The notes under the pieces are model-generated. The model worked only from the letters and a program-made list of their open reading frames with translations, was not told the origin of the DNA and ran no database searches. DNA of 64,000 bases from Alloactinosynnema sp. L-07 (GTDB taxonomy: Bacteria; Actinomycetota; Actinomycetes; Mycobacteriales; Pseudonocardiaceae), in NCBI RefSeq assembly GCF_900070365.1, contig NZ_LN850107.1, forward strand, positions 6,820,001 to 6,884,000, given 5' to 3'. Of this stretch, positions 32,365 through 41,684 are shown in pieces; within the stretch, counting starts at the first letter, position 1, and every line of letters begins with the position of its first letter. Made by a program: the position numbers and the translations under genes.

Positions 32365-33218
32365 AGCCAGCTCTTCCACGTCGGCAGCAGCGTCGCCAGC
32401 AAGTCGGCGGGGTTCTCCATCGCCGGGGAGTGGCCCGCGCCGCTGATCATGCTGAAGTCGGCTTCGAGGCGGTCGGCCATGTCGCGTTGGGCCGACGGGG
32501 TCCACGCGTCGTCGTCGGCGCCGCAGGTGACCAGGCAGCCGATGCGGTGGGTGCGCAGGTAGCGGGCCAGGTCGCCGACCAGGTCGGGTTCGGTGCGCAG
32601 GCCGTTGCCCATCCCGACCAGCGAACTCACCGTGTTGCACAGGAACCGCCTACGAAGGAACTCGCGCTGCCCGGCCGACATCACCTGGTAGCGCGGGTTG
32701 TTGGCGTTCAGCTGTTCTAGGGCGTCGTGGGCGGCCTGCACGCCGTGCCCGTGCAGCACCGGTTCGGCGAGGTCGAGCACGGTCCGCCTGCCGCCGATGG
32801 GCAGTTCACCCGGGCCGGAGTCCAGCAAGGTCAACCCGACGACCGGCGCCCCGGCGAGCACGGCTCGACGCGAGATCAGGCCGCCGTAGGAGTGGCCTAG
32901 CAGGACCACAGGCCTGCCGTCGGCTGCGAGTTTCCCGGCCAGTTCGGCGACCACCAGGCCCATTGGCGCGGGCAGGTAGGACGCCTCGTCCGGCGGGCCG
33001 GGGGAGTCCATCTGGCCGGGCAGATCGATGGACACGACCTCGAACCCGGCGTCGGCGATCGGGTCGAGGATCGGCGCGAAATCCTCCTTGGAACCCGTGT
33101 AGCCGGGCACCAGCAACGCGATCGGGCCCGCACCGGCGATGCGCAGGGCGGCGATCGGGCCGTACGGGCCGGTCAGGTCGACACGGTGCGCCCGGTGCGG
33201 GCTCAGCTGCGAGTGCAT
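32361..33218 (-). CDS. Alpha/beta hydrolase
   Basis: About 285 residues. The fold is shown by ALLVPGYTGSKEDFAPIL (oxyanion region), SIDLPGQMDSPG, the nucleophile elbow GHSYGG, an Asp in CGADDDAWTP and the final His in ISGAGHSPAMENP. That is a full Ser-Asp-His triad. Substrate unknown. ATG at 33218 chosen; an ATG seven codons upstream (33239) is also in frame. Confidence 0.88.
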   Translation of the reverse strand: MHSQLSPHRAHRVDLTGPYGPIAALRIAGAGPIALLVPGYTGSKEDFAPILDPIADAGFEVVSIDLPGQMDSPGPPDEASYLPAPMGLVVAELAGKLAADGRPVVLLGHSYGGLISRRAVLAGAPVVGLTLLDSGPGELPIGGRRTVLDLAEPVLHGHGVQAAHDALEQLNANNPRYQVMSAGQREFLRRRFLCNTVSSLVGMGNGLRTEPDLVGDLARYLRTHRIGCLVTCGADDDAWTPSAQRDMADRLEADFSMISGAGHSPAMENPADLLATLLPTWKSWL

Positions 33219-33251
33219 GGCTTGAGTGTGCCTCAGCACCGCGCGCGACGG

Positions 33252-34565
33252 TCAGTGCAAAGCGACCAGAGTCGGGCCGCGCTGCTCGAACACCATCGGC
33301 CCGCTGACGTCCATCGCGACCGGGCCCGCGTAGCCGCCGCGGTCGACCGGGATGGTGCCGACCTGCTCGCCATCGGCCTGGCTGTGCACCGCGATCGCGC
33401 CCTTGACCGGCAGCAACGCGCGGCCTGCGAAGATCGTGCCTGGCCCGAGCGTGTCCTGGAAAGTCCACAGTGGACGAAGGTCGGTCGAGGACACGACGAT
33501 CGTGCGCGACCCGCTGAACCAGTAGAACGCCCCCGTCGCCGCCGTCACCTGGGTCGCCCGTCCGGGTGGATCGGCGCGCAGGTCGTTCGCGCCGAGGTCG
33601 AGGTCGTAGTTGGCGACCTGGGAGCCGTCCTCCTGGTAGACCACCAGCCGGTTCGGCTCGGGCATCGCCACGGCGGTGAACTTGTCGTTCATCGCGACGA
33701 TCTGGGCCGACTCGCTGCCCACCACGACACTGGTGATGACCTCGGGTTTGTCGGACTCCTTGGGCGCGGACTTGATGACGGTCAGCCGGGCAGCGGCGTC
33801 GTCTGGGCACCGCTCGATGACGCCGATGCGGCCCGGCGTCGTGGTGTTGACCGACTTGTAGGCGCAGCCGGTGCGCGGCTGCTTGGCCGGGTTGACCAGC
33901 GCCGGAAGCGCACCGTACTCGTTGGTCTTCACCAGGTCCGACCGGATCGTGCTGAGCAGCCGCTCGCCGGTGGCGGTGAGGTAGGTGCCGTCACCGACCA
34001 GCCGGGTGCCGAGTTCGGCGTCGCTGTTGCGCTGGCGGTCGCGTTCGCCGGTCATCGGCTTGAGCGAGGTCATCTCGCTGCAGCCGCCGACGTGGCGCGG
34101 GTCGCTCTCGTGCAGCATGTTCTCGGTGGTCTTGTAGAGCGCGACCGCGAGCTTCCACTCGGTGCTGACCGTGCACAGCGGCAGGTCGCGCTGATAGGTC
34201 CAGCGGACCTCGCCGGTCCGCGGGTCGCGGCCGCTGACCACGCCGCCCTCGCCGGTCACCACGGCGGGCCCCGCCACCGCCGGTTCGGCCGTGGCCGGGC
34301 TCTCCGCCCGCCACGCCTCGCCAAGCGACGGCGGGAAGAACTCCGGCTCGGCGGGCTCGTCGTAGTGCTTGTCGGTGGTGGTCGACGCCGTCGAGCGGAA
34401 CTCGCTGGTCCGCCACACGACCACCGCGGTCACCGCGAGGGTGACCACGATGAGCCCGAGGACCGCGTAGTCACGCTTGCGGGTGAACCTGGTGCGTGGA
34501 GCGGGCGGCGGTGGGACGTCCCCATGGAGGACGTCCTCGGTGCCCACGCTGTCGGCCGAAGTCAC
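33252..34565 (-). CDS. Single-pass membrane protein with PQQ-like beta-propeller (Rv3212-like)
   Basis: 437 residues from GTG 34565. A cytoplasmic Pro-rich start, one membrane helix (YAVLGLIVVTLAVTAVVVW, about 33-51), then an extracytoplasmic region with repeated strands such as GRDPRTGEVRWTYQRD and STDLRPLWTFQD, typical of pyrrolo-quinoline quinone-like propeller blades. At least four cysteines may form disulfides. In M. tuberculosis the gene after rhlE (Rv3212) is similar. It starts 4 bases after the rhlE stop, so it is co-transcribed. Confidence 0.8.
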   Translation of the reverse strand: MTSADSVGTEDVLHGDVPPPPAPRTRFTRKRDYAVLGLIVVTLAVTAVVVWRTSEFRSTASTTTDKHYDEPAEPEFFPPSLGEAWRAESPATAEPAVAGPAVVTGEGGVVSGRDPRTGEVRWTYQRDLPLCTVSTEWKLAVALYKTTENMLHESDPRHVGGCSEMTSLKPMTGERDRQRNSDAELGTRLVGDGTYLTATGERLLSTIRSDLVKTNEYGALPALVNPAKQPRTGCAYKSVNTTTPGRIGVIERCPDDAAARLTVIKSAPKESDKPEVITSVVVGSESAQIVAMNDKFTAVAMPEPNRLVVYQEDGSQVANYDLDLGANDLRADPPGRATQVTAATGAFYWFSGSRTIVVSSTDLRPLWTFQDTLGPGTIFAGRALLPVKGAIAVHSQADGEQVGTIPVDRGGYAGPVAMDVSGPMVFEQRGPTLVALH

Positions 34566-34569
34566 GGGG

Positions 34570-36231
34570 TCAGTCTGCCGACCCCGATGTTTCGTTGGCG
34601 TTCGACCCCACGTCCGAGCCGACATCGGCCCCTGAGCGCCTGCGCCGCCTGCGCGTCCGTGCGGGTTTGTCGGCCGAGTCTGTGCTGGGAGTGACAGATT
34701 CGGTGGTCGACTCGGCCGGAGCGTCGCCGTTGGGCGCGTCCACGCCGCCACGCCGACGCCTGCGCCGGGGCCGGTCGGACTTCTCCGCGGGCTCGTCGCC
34801 GGACTTGGCCGCCGATCCCGTCCCGGCGCCCGCGCCACGCGAGCGGACCCGGGTGGTGCGCTCGGCGCCGCCGCGGCCGCGCTTGCTCCGGCCGCCGAAG
34901 TCCTCCTCCGGCTCGGCGTCCAGGCCCGCGCGGGTGCGCTTGGCCATGGGGAGCCTGCCGGTGGAGCCCGCGGGGATGCCCAGGTCGGAGAACAGGTGGT
35001 CGGAGGTCGAGTAGGTCTCGACCGGCTCGGGCTTGCCCAGGCCGAGCGCGTCGCTGATCGACTTCCAGCGGGGCTCCTCGTCCCAGTCGACCAGGGTGAT
35101 CGCCACGCCGGTCTTGCCCGCGCGGCCGGTGCGGCCGATGCGGTGGACGTAGGTCTTCTCGTCCTCGGGGCACTGGTAGTTGATCACGTGCGTGACATCG
35201 GTCACGTCGATGCCGCGGGCGGCGACGTCGGTGCAGACCAGCACGTCGACCTTGCCGGATCGGAACGCCCGCAGCGCCTGCTCGCGCGCGCCCTGGCCGA
35301 GGTCGCCGTGCACGGCGCCCGCGGCGAACCCGCGCTCGACCAGTTCGTCGGCGACCTTCTGCGCGGTGCGCTTGGTCCTGGTGAAGATCATCGTCAGGCC
35401 TCGGCCCTCGGCCTGCAGGGAGCGGGCGACGACCTCGATCTTGTCCAGTGAGTGCGCGCGGTAGGCGAACTGCTCGGTGCGCTCGTGGGTGGCGCCCGCG
35501 TCGTTCTCCTCGGCCCGGATGTGCGTGGGCTGACGCAGGAACGTGCGGGCCAGGGTGATGATCGGGCCGGGCATCGTCGCCGAGAACAGCATGGTCTGCC
35601 GCTCGTCGGGGACCATGCGCAGGATCCGCTCGATGTCGGGCAGGAAGCCGAGGTCGAGCATCTCGTCGGCCTCGTCGAGCACCAGGCCGCGGACCTTGCC
35701 CAGCACCAAGTGCTGCTGCTCGGCCAGGTCGAGCAGGCGGCCGGGGGTGCCCACGACGATGTCGACGCCCTTGCGCAGGGCGGCGATCTGGGGCTCGTAC
35801 GGGCGGCCGCCGTAGATGGCGAGCACGCGCACGCCAAGGTGCTTGCCCGCGTCCTTGAGGTCGTGGGTGACCTGCAGGCACAGCTCGCGCGTGGGCACCA
35901 CGACGAGGGCCTGCGGGGTCCCGTCGCCGGGGGTGATGACCCGCTGCAGCAGCGGCACGCCGAAGCCGAGGGTCTTGCCGGTGCCCGTGCGGGCCTGGCC
36001 GATCAGGTCGTCGCCCGCCAGCGCGAGCGGCAGGGTGAGTTCCTGGATGGCGAACGTGCGCTCGATGCCCGCTTCGCGCAGCGCGCGCACGATCTCCTCA
36101 TGCACGCCCAGCTCGGCGAAGGTGGGCGACTCGGGCAGCACCGGGGCGCCCGCGGTCAGGGGATGGGACGTGTCGGTGTCCGGGACGCCCGCGACGCTGT
36201 GGTCCAGGGTTACCGGGTCCAGCTCCGTCAC
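34570..36231 (-). CDS. rhlE: DEAD-box RNA helicase RhlE
   Basis: About 553 residues. Helicase motifs in order: PTFAELGV Q-motif region, ARTGTGKT (I), PTRELCLQ (Ia), GTPGRLLD (Ib), VLDEADEML (II), FSATMP (III), then VHGDLGQGAREQALRAFRSG, TDVAARGID and YVHRIGRTGRAGK (VI). The C-terminal 130 residues are Arg-rich (RRRRRRGG-like runs), an RNA-binding tail. GTG at 36231 gives a length near Rv3211; no SD is evident, so the start is uncertain. It unwinds structured RNA in ribosome assembly or decay. Confidence 0.92.
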   Translation of the reverse strand: MTELDPVTLDHSVAGVPDTDTSHPLTAGAPVLPESPTFAELGVHEEIVRALREAGIERTFAIQELTLPLALAGDDLIGQARTGTGKTLGFGVPLLQRVITPGDGTPQALVVVPTRELCLQVTHDLKDAGKHLGVRVLAIYGGRPYEPQIAALRKGVDIVVGTPGRLLDLAEQQHLVLGKVRGLVLDEADEMLDLGFLPDIERILRMVPDERQTMLFSATMPGPIITLARTFLRQPTHIRAEENDAGATHERTEQFAYRAHSLDKIEVVARSLQAEGRGLTMIFTRTKRTAQKVADELVERGFAAGAVHGDLGQGAREQALRAFRSGKVDVLVCTDVAARGIDVTDVTHVINYQCPEDEKTYVHRIGRTGRAGKTGVAITLVDWDEEPRWKSISDALGLGKPEPVETYSTSDHLFSDLGIPAGSTGRLPMAKRTRAGLDAEPEEDFGGRSKRGRGGAERTTRVRSRGAGAGTGSAAKSGDEPAEKSDRPRRRRRRGGVDAPNGDAPAESTTESVTPSTDSADKPARTRRRRRRSGADVGSDVGSNANETSGSAD

Positions 36232-36503
36232 GGAGTCGGTGTTGTCGTGCGTCAGGGTGATCAGCCTCTCTAGTACCAGCGCGCGTGCCCTGGACTCGGC
36301 TCTCGACCGCGCCGCCGGGGTTCCCAGACCCGAGCGCGGGAGGCCGGCGAGGTGTGCGCGCACCCTCTCACTCGGTCCGCGGCGTGCTTCGCCACGAGTG
36401 TCCCGAGGTCCTCCGAGCCCGTCGTCACCAGCCCCGATGGGGGCGGCGAGGCGCGGGCGTCCTGCCGAGTCTACCCGCGACGGTGTCCGGATACGCTCCA
36501 ACC

Positions 36504-37163
36504 ATGGAGAACGCTGCCCCAGGGCACCTGTCGGCCGGAGTCGTGGACCTGCTCGGCGTGCTGGCCTACGGCGAGCTGTCGGCTTTCGACCGCATGTCGG
36601 AGGACGCGCGGTCGGCGCCGACGGTCGCGGGGCGCGCGGCCCTCTCGGAGATGGCCGCCGCCGAGATGGGGCACTACGCCAAGATCGAGAAGTTCCTCGC
36701 CGGGCACGGCGTGGCCATCGAGGACGCGATCCGGCCGTTCATCGGCCACATCGACACCTGGCACGCCTCCACCGCGCCCCGTTCGTGGCTGGAGTCGCTG
36801 GTCAAGGCCTATGTCGGCGACGGTCTGGCCGCCGACCTCTACCGCGAGATGGCCAACTGGCTCGACGAGGAGACCAAGGTCCTGGTGCTGGAGGTGCTCG
36901 CCGACACCGGCCACTCGGCCTTCGCCGAGCGCGAGGTGCAGGCCGCCATCGAACGCGACCGCACCGTGCGCGACCGGCTGGCGCTGTGGGGCAGGCGACT
37001 GCTCGGCGAGGCGCTGACCCAGGCCCAGTACGTGGTGGCCGAACGCGACGGGCTGGCCGAGCTGATCGTCGGCGGCACCGGCGACCTGGCGGGCATCGCC
37101 GCGCTGTTCCGCAAGCTGCAGCAGCAGCACGGCAAGCGGATGACCACCCTCGGGCTTGGCTGA
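36504..37163 (+). CDS. Ferritin-like diiron protein of the MiaE-like family
   Basis: 219 residues, all-helical. Ligand-type motifs: [29 protein letters not shown] (E-x2-H), [14 protein letters not shown] and [12 protein letters not shown], as in tRNA-(ms2io6A)-hydroxylase-like proteins. A real tRNA hydroxylase role is unproven in actinobacteria. The gene is divergent from rhlE, as with Rv3210c and Rv3211. ATG at 36504. Confidence 0.83.
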   Translation: MENAAPGHLSAGVVDLLGVLAYGELSAFDRMSEDARSAPTVAGRAALSEMAAAEMGHYAKIEKFLAGHGVAIEDAIRPFIGHIDTWHASTAPRSWLESLVKAYVGDGLAADLYREMANWLDEETKVLVLEVLADTGHSAFAEREVQAAIERDRTVRDRLALWGRRLLGEALTQAQYVVAERDGLAELIVGGTGDLAGIAALFRKLQQQHGKRMTTLGLG

Positions 37164-37270
37164 CTCGGTTGATTACGCGTGTGGTGAACGCGGGCGCCCC
37201 TGGGGGGTCCGGGGCCCTGCTCTCCACTAGCCTTACGGTGAGAAGTCTTTCCCGGCGCAGGAGGTTTGGC

Positions 37271-37495
37271 GTGGAGGTCAAGGTCGGTGTCGCGGACACC
37301 GTGCGGGAGCTGGTGCTGATGAGCGCCCAGTCCCCGGATGAGGTCGAGGCCCAGGTCGCCGCCGCTCTCAAGGACAGCACCGGCACGCTGGTCCTGCTCG
37401 ACGACAAGGGCAAGCGCTTCGTCATCCCGTCGGCGCGGATCGCCTACGTCGAGATCGGCGGCGCCGACGCCCGCAAGGTCGGTTTCGCCCCCTGA
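37271..37495 (+). CDS. DUF3107 protein (Rv3208A/TB9.4-like)
   Basis: 74 residues: MEVKVGVADTVREL, then a helical centre with PDEVEAQVAAAL and a final VIPSARIAYVEIG ending in VGFAP. This small conserved actinobacterial protein of unknown function is beside MiaE-like and TetR genes in mycobacteria too. GTG at 37271 has AGGAGG 6 bases upstream; the much longer frame upstream is spurious. A strong terminator follows. Confidence 0.9.
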   Translation: MEVKVGVADTVRELVLMSAQSPDEVEAQVAAALKDSTGTLVLLDDKGKRFVIPSARIAYVEIGGADARKVGFAP

Positions 37496-37508
37496 TTCGA
37501 TCGTTGAA

Positions 37509-37546
37509 CGCCGATGGCCACCTCCCGCGGGAGGTGGCCATCGGCG
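37509..37546. terminator. 38-base perfect palindrome, bidirectional terminator
   Basis: Arms 37509-37526 and 37529-37546 pair at all 18 positions around a 2-base centre (core CCCGCGGG). It lies between the convergent DUF3107 and DUF4873 genes and can stop transcription from both sides. Confidence 0.8.
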
Positions 37547-37559
37547 TCTCTGGAGCTGG

Positions 37560-37895
37560 TCACACGTCGGCGCGCGCGGTCCCGCCGATGTCCAAAGTGG
37601 TCTGCACGACGAACGGCGGCCTGCTGGTGCCCATGATCCGGTAGCGGTCCCACGGGTCGGGGTCGGACAGCTCGCCGTCGGCCTCGGCGCCCGGGGTGCG
37701 CAGGGTCGCCTTGGTCTTGCGTCCGCCCGCCGCCTCCGACACCGCTGGGTCGGCGTCGACGCGGCCGTACCAGCGGTAGTAGCCGTCGATTGGCTGGAAG
37801 TGCCCGCGCAGCTCGACCCGCACGTGGAACTCGCGCTCGCCGACGATCAGCGTCGCCGGGCCGGTGTAGCCGTCGTCCTCGGGGTGCTTGTCCAT
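37560..37895 (-). CDS. DUF4873 protein
   Basis: 111 residues, beta-rich: YTGPATLIVGEREFHVRVELRGHFQPIDGYYRWYGRVDAD and a closing PPFVVQTTLDIGG. This DUF4873 domain also occurs fused to flavin monooxygenases; the stand-alone form has no known role. It starts 10 bases after the TetR gene on the same strand, so both probably form one operon facing the oxygenase cluster. Confidence 0.83.
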   Translation of the reverse strand: MDKHPEDDGYTGPATLIVGEREFHVRVELRGHFQPIDGYYRWYGRVDADPAVSEAAGGRKTKATLRTPGAEADGELSDPDPWDRYRIMGTSRPPFVVQTTLDIGGTARADV

Positions 37896-37905
37896 TGTTG
37901 TGCTC

Positions 37906-38628
37906 CTAGCCCGCGTCGCCGAGGGACAGTTTGACGATCTTGTTCAGTTCCAGCGGCTGGTCGGGGTCGATGGTGACGCCCCAGCCGCGCAGGGTTCCGT
38001 CGATGGCCGCCCAGATCGTCTGGGTCAGGTACTCGACGACCTGGTCGCGGCTCATGGTGCGGCGTTCGAGCCACCATTCGCCCACGTTCTGCACCATGCC
38101 GACGATCCCGTGGCCCCAGACCTCCGCGCCGCCGGGATCGATCTCGAACGCGCGCATGTAGTCGCCGAGCAGGCCCGCCAGCGCGTTCGCGATGACCTCC
38201 TTGTCCTCGGCGACTATGTCGGCGTCGAGACCGCGGTCGGCGAAGGTCGTGCGCACCAGCAGTCGGTAGAGGTTGGGGTACTCCTCGATGATCGAGAAGA
38301 ACGCCTGCAGGCTCTTGCGAATGCGTGGGACCGGGGCTTCCTCGCTGTTCATCGCGGGGATGAGTCGCTCGAAGAGGATCTCGGTGCCGCGGTGGCCCAG
38401 CGCCACGACCAGGTCGGCCTTGTCGGTGAAGTGCCGGTAGAGCACCGGCTTGGTCACCCCGGCCTCATGCGCGACGTGCTCCATCGCGAGGTCCGGACCG
38501 TGGGTGGCCAGCGCGCGCAGCGCGGCCTCGACGAACTCCTCCCGCCGCGCGGCTCGATGGGACTTCCACCGGTCTCGCCGGGCGTCGCCGGAATCCGTTG
38601 TCCTGTGTCCCTTGACACGATCCGTCAT
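37906..38628 (-). CDS. TetR-family regulator of the diiron oxygenase cluster (by position)
   Basis: 240 residues. The N-terminal HTH reads FVEAALRALATHG...LAMEHVAHEAGVTKPVLYRHFTDKADL (about 33-78). The C-terminal ligand domain has ...EVWGHGIVGMVQNVGEWWLE. It is divergent from the oxygenase gene with 61 bases between, and a GTAACTGTTAC palindrome lies there. Ligand unknown. Confidence 0.9.
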   Translation of the reverse strand: MTDRVKGHRTTDSGDARRDRWKSHRAARREEFVEAALRALATHGPDLAMEHVAHEAGVTKPVLYRHFTDKADLVVALGHRGTEILFERLIPAMNSEEAPVPRIRKSLQAFFSIIEEYPNLYRLLVRTTFADRGLDADIVAEDKEVIANALAGLLGDYMRAFEIDPGGAEVWGHGIVGMVQNVGEWWLERRTMSRDQVVEYLTQTIWAAIDGTLRGWGVTIDPDQPLELNKIVKLSLGDAG

Positions 38629-38648
38629 GGGACTGCATGCTACCAGAA

Positions 38649-38659
38649 GTAACTGTTAC
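38649..38659. promoter_or_regulatory. GTAACTGTTAC palindrome, probable TetR operator
   Basis: A perfect 11-bp palindrome in the 61-bp gap between the divergent TetR and diiron oxygenase genes, 21 bases from the TetR start and 31 from the oxygenase start. Position and symmetry suit autoregulation and repression of the cluster. Confidence 0.55.
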
Positions 38660-38689
38660 CCGCAGTCACGCATACTTAAGAGGAGCTCG

Positions 38690-39607
38690 ATGATGAGCCG
38701 CGCTCTACGCGTCGCCAAGGTAGCCGACCGCGAGAAGACCGCGGGCCGTTTGCTCAAGTCTTCCGCCGACAAGTTCTACGACCCGGACGTCGACATCGAC
38801 TGGGACGCCCCGATCCCGCCCGGACTGCACTTCCACCCGGAGCACCGGATCTCGCTCTACGGCACGGACCTGTGGGCGCGGATGACCCCGGAACAGCGCA
38901 TCGAGCTGGGCAAACACGAGATCGCCAGCATCGCGAGCACGGGCATCTTCTTCGAGGTCCTGCTGATGCAGATACTGCTCAAGCAGGTCTACCGCCACGA
39001 CCCGACGACCGACCACGTGCACTACCTGCTGACCGAGATCGCCGACGAGTGCCGCCACTCGACGATGTTCGGCAAGGCGTGCAAGCGCTTCGACGTGCCC
39101 GCCTACGGGCCGCGCCCGTGGGTCAAGCAGTTGGCCAAGGTCCTGCCGATGATCGGCCGCGGACCCTCGGCCTATGCCGCGATCCTCGTCGCCGAGGAGG
39201 TGCTCGACCGGATGCAGCGCGAGACCACCGCGGACCACACGCTGCAGCCGCTGGTGCGCATGGTCAACCGGATCCACGTGCTGGAGGAGGCGCGGCACGT
39301 CACCTTCGCCCGCCAGGAGGTCGCGCAGGGCATGGCCGAGGCGGGCAGGCTGGCCCGGCGATACCACCAGCTGGTCACCGCCGTCGTGTCGTACTTCGTG
39401 GCGCTCTCGATGGTCAACCCGGAGGTCTACAAGGCTGTCGGTCTCGACCCGCGGGCCGCGCGCAAGGCGGCCAAGGCGAACCCGCACTTCCAGGCCACCA
39501 TGGCCTACTGGGGCGAGCGGATCATGGGCTTCCTCGACGAGGTCGGCCTGATCGGTGGCCCCGGGAAGGTCCTGTGGCGCGCGGCGATGCTGCTGCCGAA
39601 GCGATGA
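38690..39607 (+). CDS. AurF-like diiron oxygenase
   Basis: 305 residues. Helical ferritin-like core with diiron ligand motifs: ELGKHEIASIASTGIFFE, LTEIADECRHSTMFG (E-x2-R-H), AAILVAEEVLDRMQ and VLEEARHVTFARQE. This is the p-aminobenzoate N-oxygenase (AurF) family, which oxidises arylamines or other substrates with O2. AGGAG precedes the ATG pair at 38690/38693. Its stop overlaps the next hydrolase gene (ATGA). Confidence 0.86.
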   Translation: MMSRALRVAKVADREKTAGRLLKSSADKFYDPDVDIDWDAPIPPGLHFHPEHRISLYGTDLWARMTPEQRIELGKHEIASIASTGIFFEVLLMQILLKQVYRHDPTTDHVHYLLTEIADECRHSTMFGKACKRFDVPAYGPRPWVKQLAKVLPMIGRGPSAYAAILVAEEVLDRMQRETTADHTLQPLVRMVNRIHVLEEARHVTFARQEVAQGMAEAGRLARRYHQLVTAVVSYFVALSMVNPEVYKAVGLDPRAARKAAKANPHFQATMAYWGERIMGFLDEVGLIGGPGKVLWRAAMLLPKR

Positions 39608-40479
39608 TCTTCCAGACGTCGGACGGCGTGCGGCTCAACGTCGTCGAGCGCGACGGCGACTCGGAGCTGACGCTGGTCCTGCTGCACGGCTGGGTGATGG
39701 ACCACCGCTCGTGGGACGCGGTGGTCGCCGGGCTGCCCGGGGTGCGGGTGGTGCGGATGGACTTCCGCGGCCACGGCGGGTCCGACCCGGCCCCGGCGGG
39801 CACCGCCACGATCGACCGGCTCGCCGACGACATCGCCGAGCTGATCGACACCCGGATCGCGGGCCGCGTCGTGCTCGGCGCGCACTCACTGGGCGCGATG
39901 GCCCTCATGGCTCTGGCGGACCGGCACCCGGCACTGGTCGCCGACCGCGTCGCCGGGGTCGCGTTCGTCGCCACCACCTCGGGCGGGCTGTCGAAGCTGA
40001 CCTTCGGCCTGCCGCGCTGGCTGGCCGCGCTGATCCTGTTCGTCGAGTCGCTGGCCAACCCGATCATCGCCCGGCTGCCGGTTCGCAGGCTGCTCGGCAG
40101 GCTCAGCCCGGTGGCGATCCCGCTGGTCCGGTTCCTCGCGTTCGGCCGCAAGCCGGCACGCGGGCACGTCGCGCGGGTGTCGGCGCAGGTCGGCAGCTGT
40201 CACCCGGCCGCCCTGGTCGCCTTCCGGGGCGAGCTGAAGCGGCACGAACGCCTGCACGCGCTGTGCGTGTACCGGGACATCCCGGCCATCGTGCTCGCGG
40301 GCGACCGGGACCGCCTGTGCACCGTGCCGCAGTCCGAGGCCATCGCCGCGGAACTGCCCAACGCGGTGCTGGAGGTCTTCCCCGGCGCCGGGCACATGTT
40401 GACCTACGAGCGCACCGCCGACGTCGTGGCCCATCTCTCGGGTCTGATGGTCGGCTTGGACCTCAAGGCTACTGGCTAG
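39604..40479 (+). CDS. Alpha/beta hydrolase, oxygenase cluster
   Basis: 291 residues: VLLHGWVMDHRSWDAV, MDFRGHGGSDP, nucleophile elbow AHSLGAM, Asp in AGDRDRLCTV and His in PGAGHML. The complete triad fits an esterase or lactonase-type enzyme. Between elbow and Asp lies a lid with a hydrophobic helix (WLAALILFVESLANP). Overlaps the oxygenase by 4 bases and is 12 bases from a paralogue, so the three are one operon. Confidence 0.88.
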   Translation: MIFQTSDGVRLNVVERDGDSELTLVLLHGWVMDHRSWDAVVAGLPGVRVVRMDFRGHGGSDPAPAGTATIDRLADDIAELIDTRIAGRVVLGAHSLGAMALMALADRHPALVADRVAGVAFVATTSGGLSKLTFGLPRWLAALILFVESLANPIIARLPVRRLLGRLSPVAIPLVRFLAFGRKPARGHVARVSAQVGSCHPAALVAFRGELKRHERLHALCVYRDIPAIVLAGDRDRLCTVPQSEAIAAELPNAVLEVFPGAGHMLTYERTADVVAHLSGLMVGLDLKATG

Positions 40480-40491
40480 TAGGTTAGAGCG

Positions 40492-41508
40492 ATGGCTGAC
40501 GTGTTCCGCACATCGGACGGCGTCGGGCTGCGGCTGGTCGAGTCCGGACCCGCCGACGCCCCGGTGACCGTGCTGTTCCTGCACGGCTGGACCAGCGCCC
40601 TCGACGTCTGGGACCACGTCGTGGCGGCACTCGGCCCACGGGTCCGCACGCTGCGCTTCGACCACCGCGGCCACGGCTCGTCCGAGCCCGCCCCCGCGGG
40701 CGGGGCCACCCTGGCCCGCCTGGCAGCGGACGCGGCGGAGGTGATCGCCGCGCGGGTGCCGACCGGTGGACTGGTCCTGGTCGGACACTCGATGGGCGGC
40801 ATGACCCTCATGGCGTTGGCCGAGGGGCATCCTGAGGTGGCCAAGCGGGCGTCGGCTGTGGTGTTCGTGTCGACGTCATCGGGCCGGATGCGGGAGGTCA
40901 CCTTCGGCCTGCCCAGGCCACTGGTCCGCTTCGCCACCCGCCGCTCTGTGCGCTCCTCGTCGGGTGGGTCGGCGGCATCGGGTGCGTCGGCGGCGTCGGG
41001 TGGCGGTTCGGTGCGGACCGGCGGCCGCAAGCGGCGCGTCCGGGTCAAGCTGCCGCCTCCGGTCCGCCGGGTGGGATCCCTCGCGGTGGTCCGTTGGCTC
41101 GTGTTCGGCACCCGCTTCCGCATGGTCGACGTTCGTGCGACCGCCGATCACGCCGCGGCCGTCCACCCCAAGACGGCGGCGGCGCTGGGTCGGGACATCG
41201 GCGAACACGACCGGGCGACCGCGCTGGCGAATTTCGAGCACGCGGATGTGCGGGTACTGGTGGGGGAGTTGGACCGACTGACCCCGCTGTCCCACGCGCG
41301 CGCGATCGCCGAGGCGGCCCCACACGCGGAGTTCGTCCTGTTCCCGGGCGCTGGGCACATGCTGCCGTACGAGCGGGTCCGCGAACTCGCGGCTCACATC
41401 ACGCGAGCGGCGGCGACTGTCAAGTCGGCCCCCACGAGTTATCCACAGTCACCCGAACCCATCCACATCCCCGACGAAACCACCCCCGCCCGCCCCACCC
41501 GCCGATAG
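40492..41508 (+). CDS. Alpha/beta hydrolase paralogue with Ser/Gly-rich insertion
   Basis: 338 residues, related to the preceding hydrolase: LFLHGWTSALDVWD, DHRGHGSSEP, GHSMGGM elbow, VGELDRLTPL and PGAGHMLPYE. It differs by a low-complexity insertion at about 150-175 (repeated SGGSAASGASAAS-type) followed by a basic stretch in the lid, and a Pro-rich tail of 30 residues. The duplication and the insertion suggest divergence of lid function. Confidence 0.86.
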   Translation: MADVFRTSDGVGLRLVESGPADAPVTVLFLHGWTSALDVWDHVVAALGPRVRTLRFDHRGHGSSEPAPAGGATLARLAADAAEVIAARVPTGGLVLVGHSMGGMTLMALAEGHPEVAKRASAVVFVSTSSGRMREVTFGLPRPLVRFATRRSVRSSSGGSAASGASAASGGGSVRTGGRKRRVRVKLPPPVRRVGSLAVVRWLVFGTRFRMVDVRATADHAAAVHPKTAAALGRDIGEHDRATALANFEHADVRVLVGELDRLTPLSHARAIAEAAPHAEFVLFPGAGHMLPYERVRELAAHITRAAATVKSAPTSYPQSPEPIHIPDETTPARPTRR

Positions 41509-41684
41509 ACTGGCCCAGGGCAGTGCCCCCGAGGATGGGTGGGGGCCGTCCATTGTGTACGGCGGCGGCGAAGATCACGGTCGCAGAGGCGGCGACATCG
41601 CGTGCGGGCCGCGCGCCCAATTGCTTGTCGGGCGGGCCTAATCGTGTGCCGGGCGGGCCGAAGTTCGGTTGCGTGTTCTTGCCG

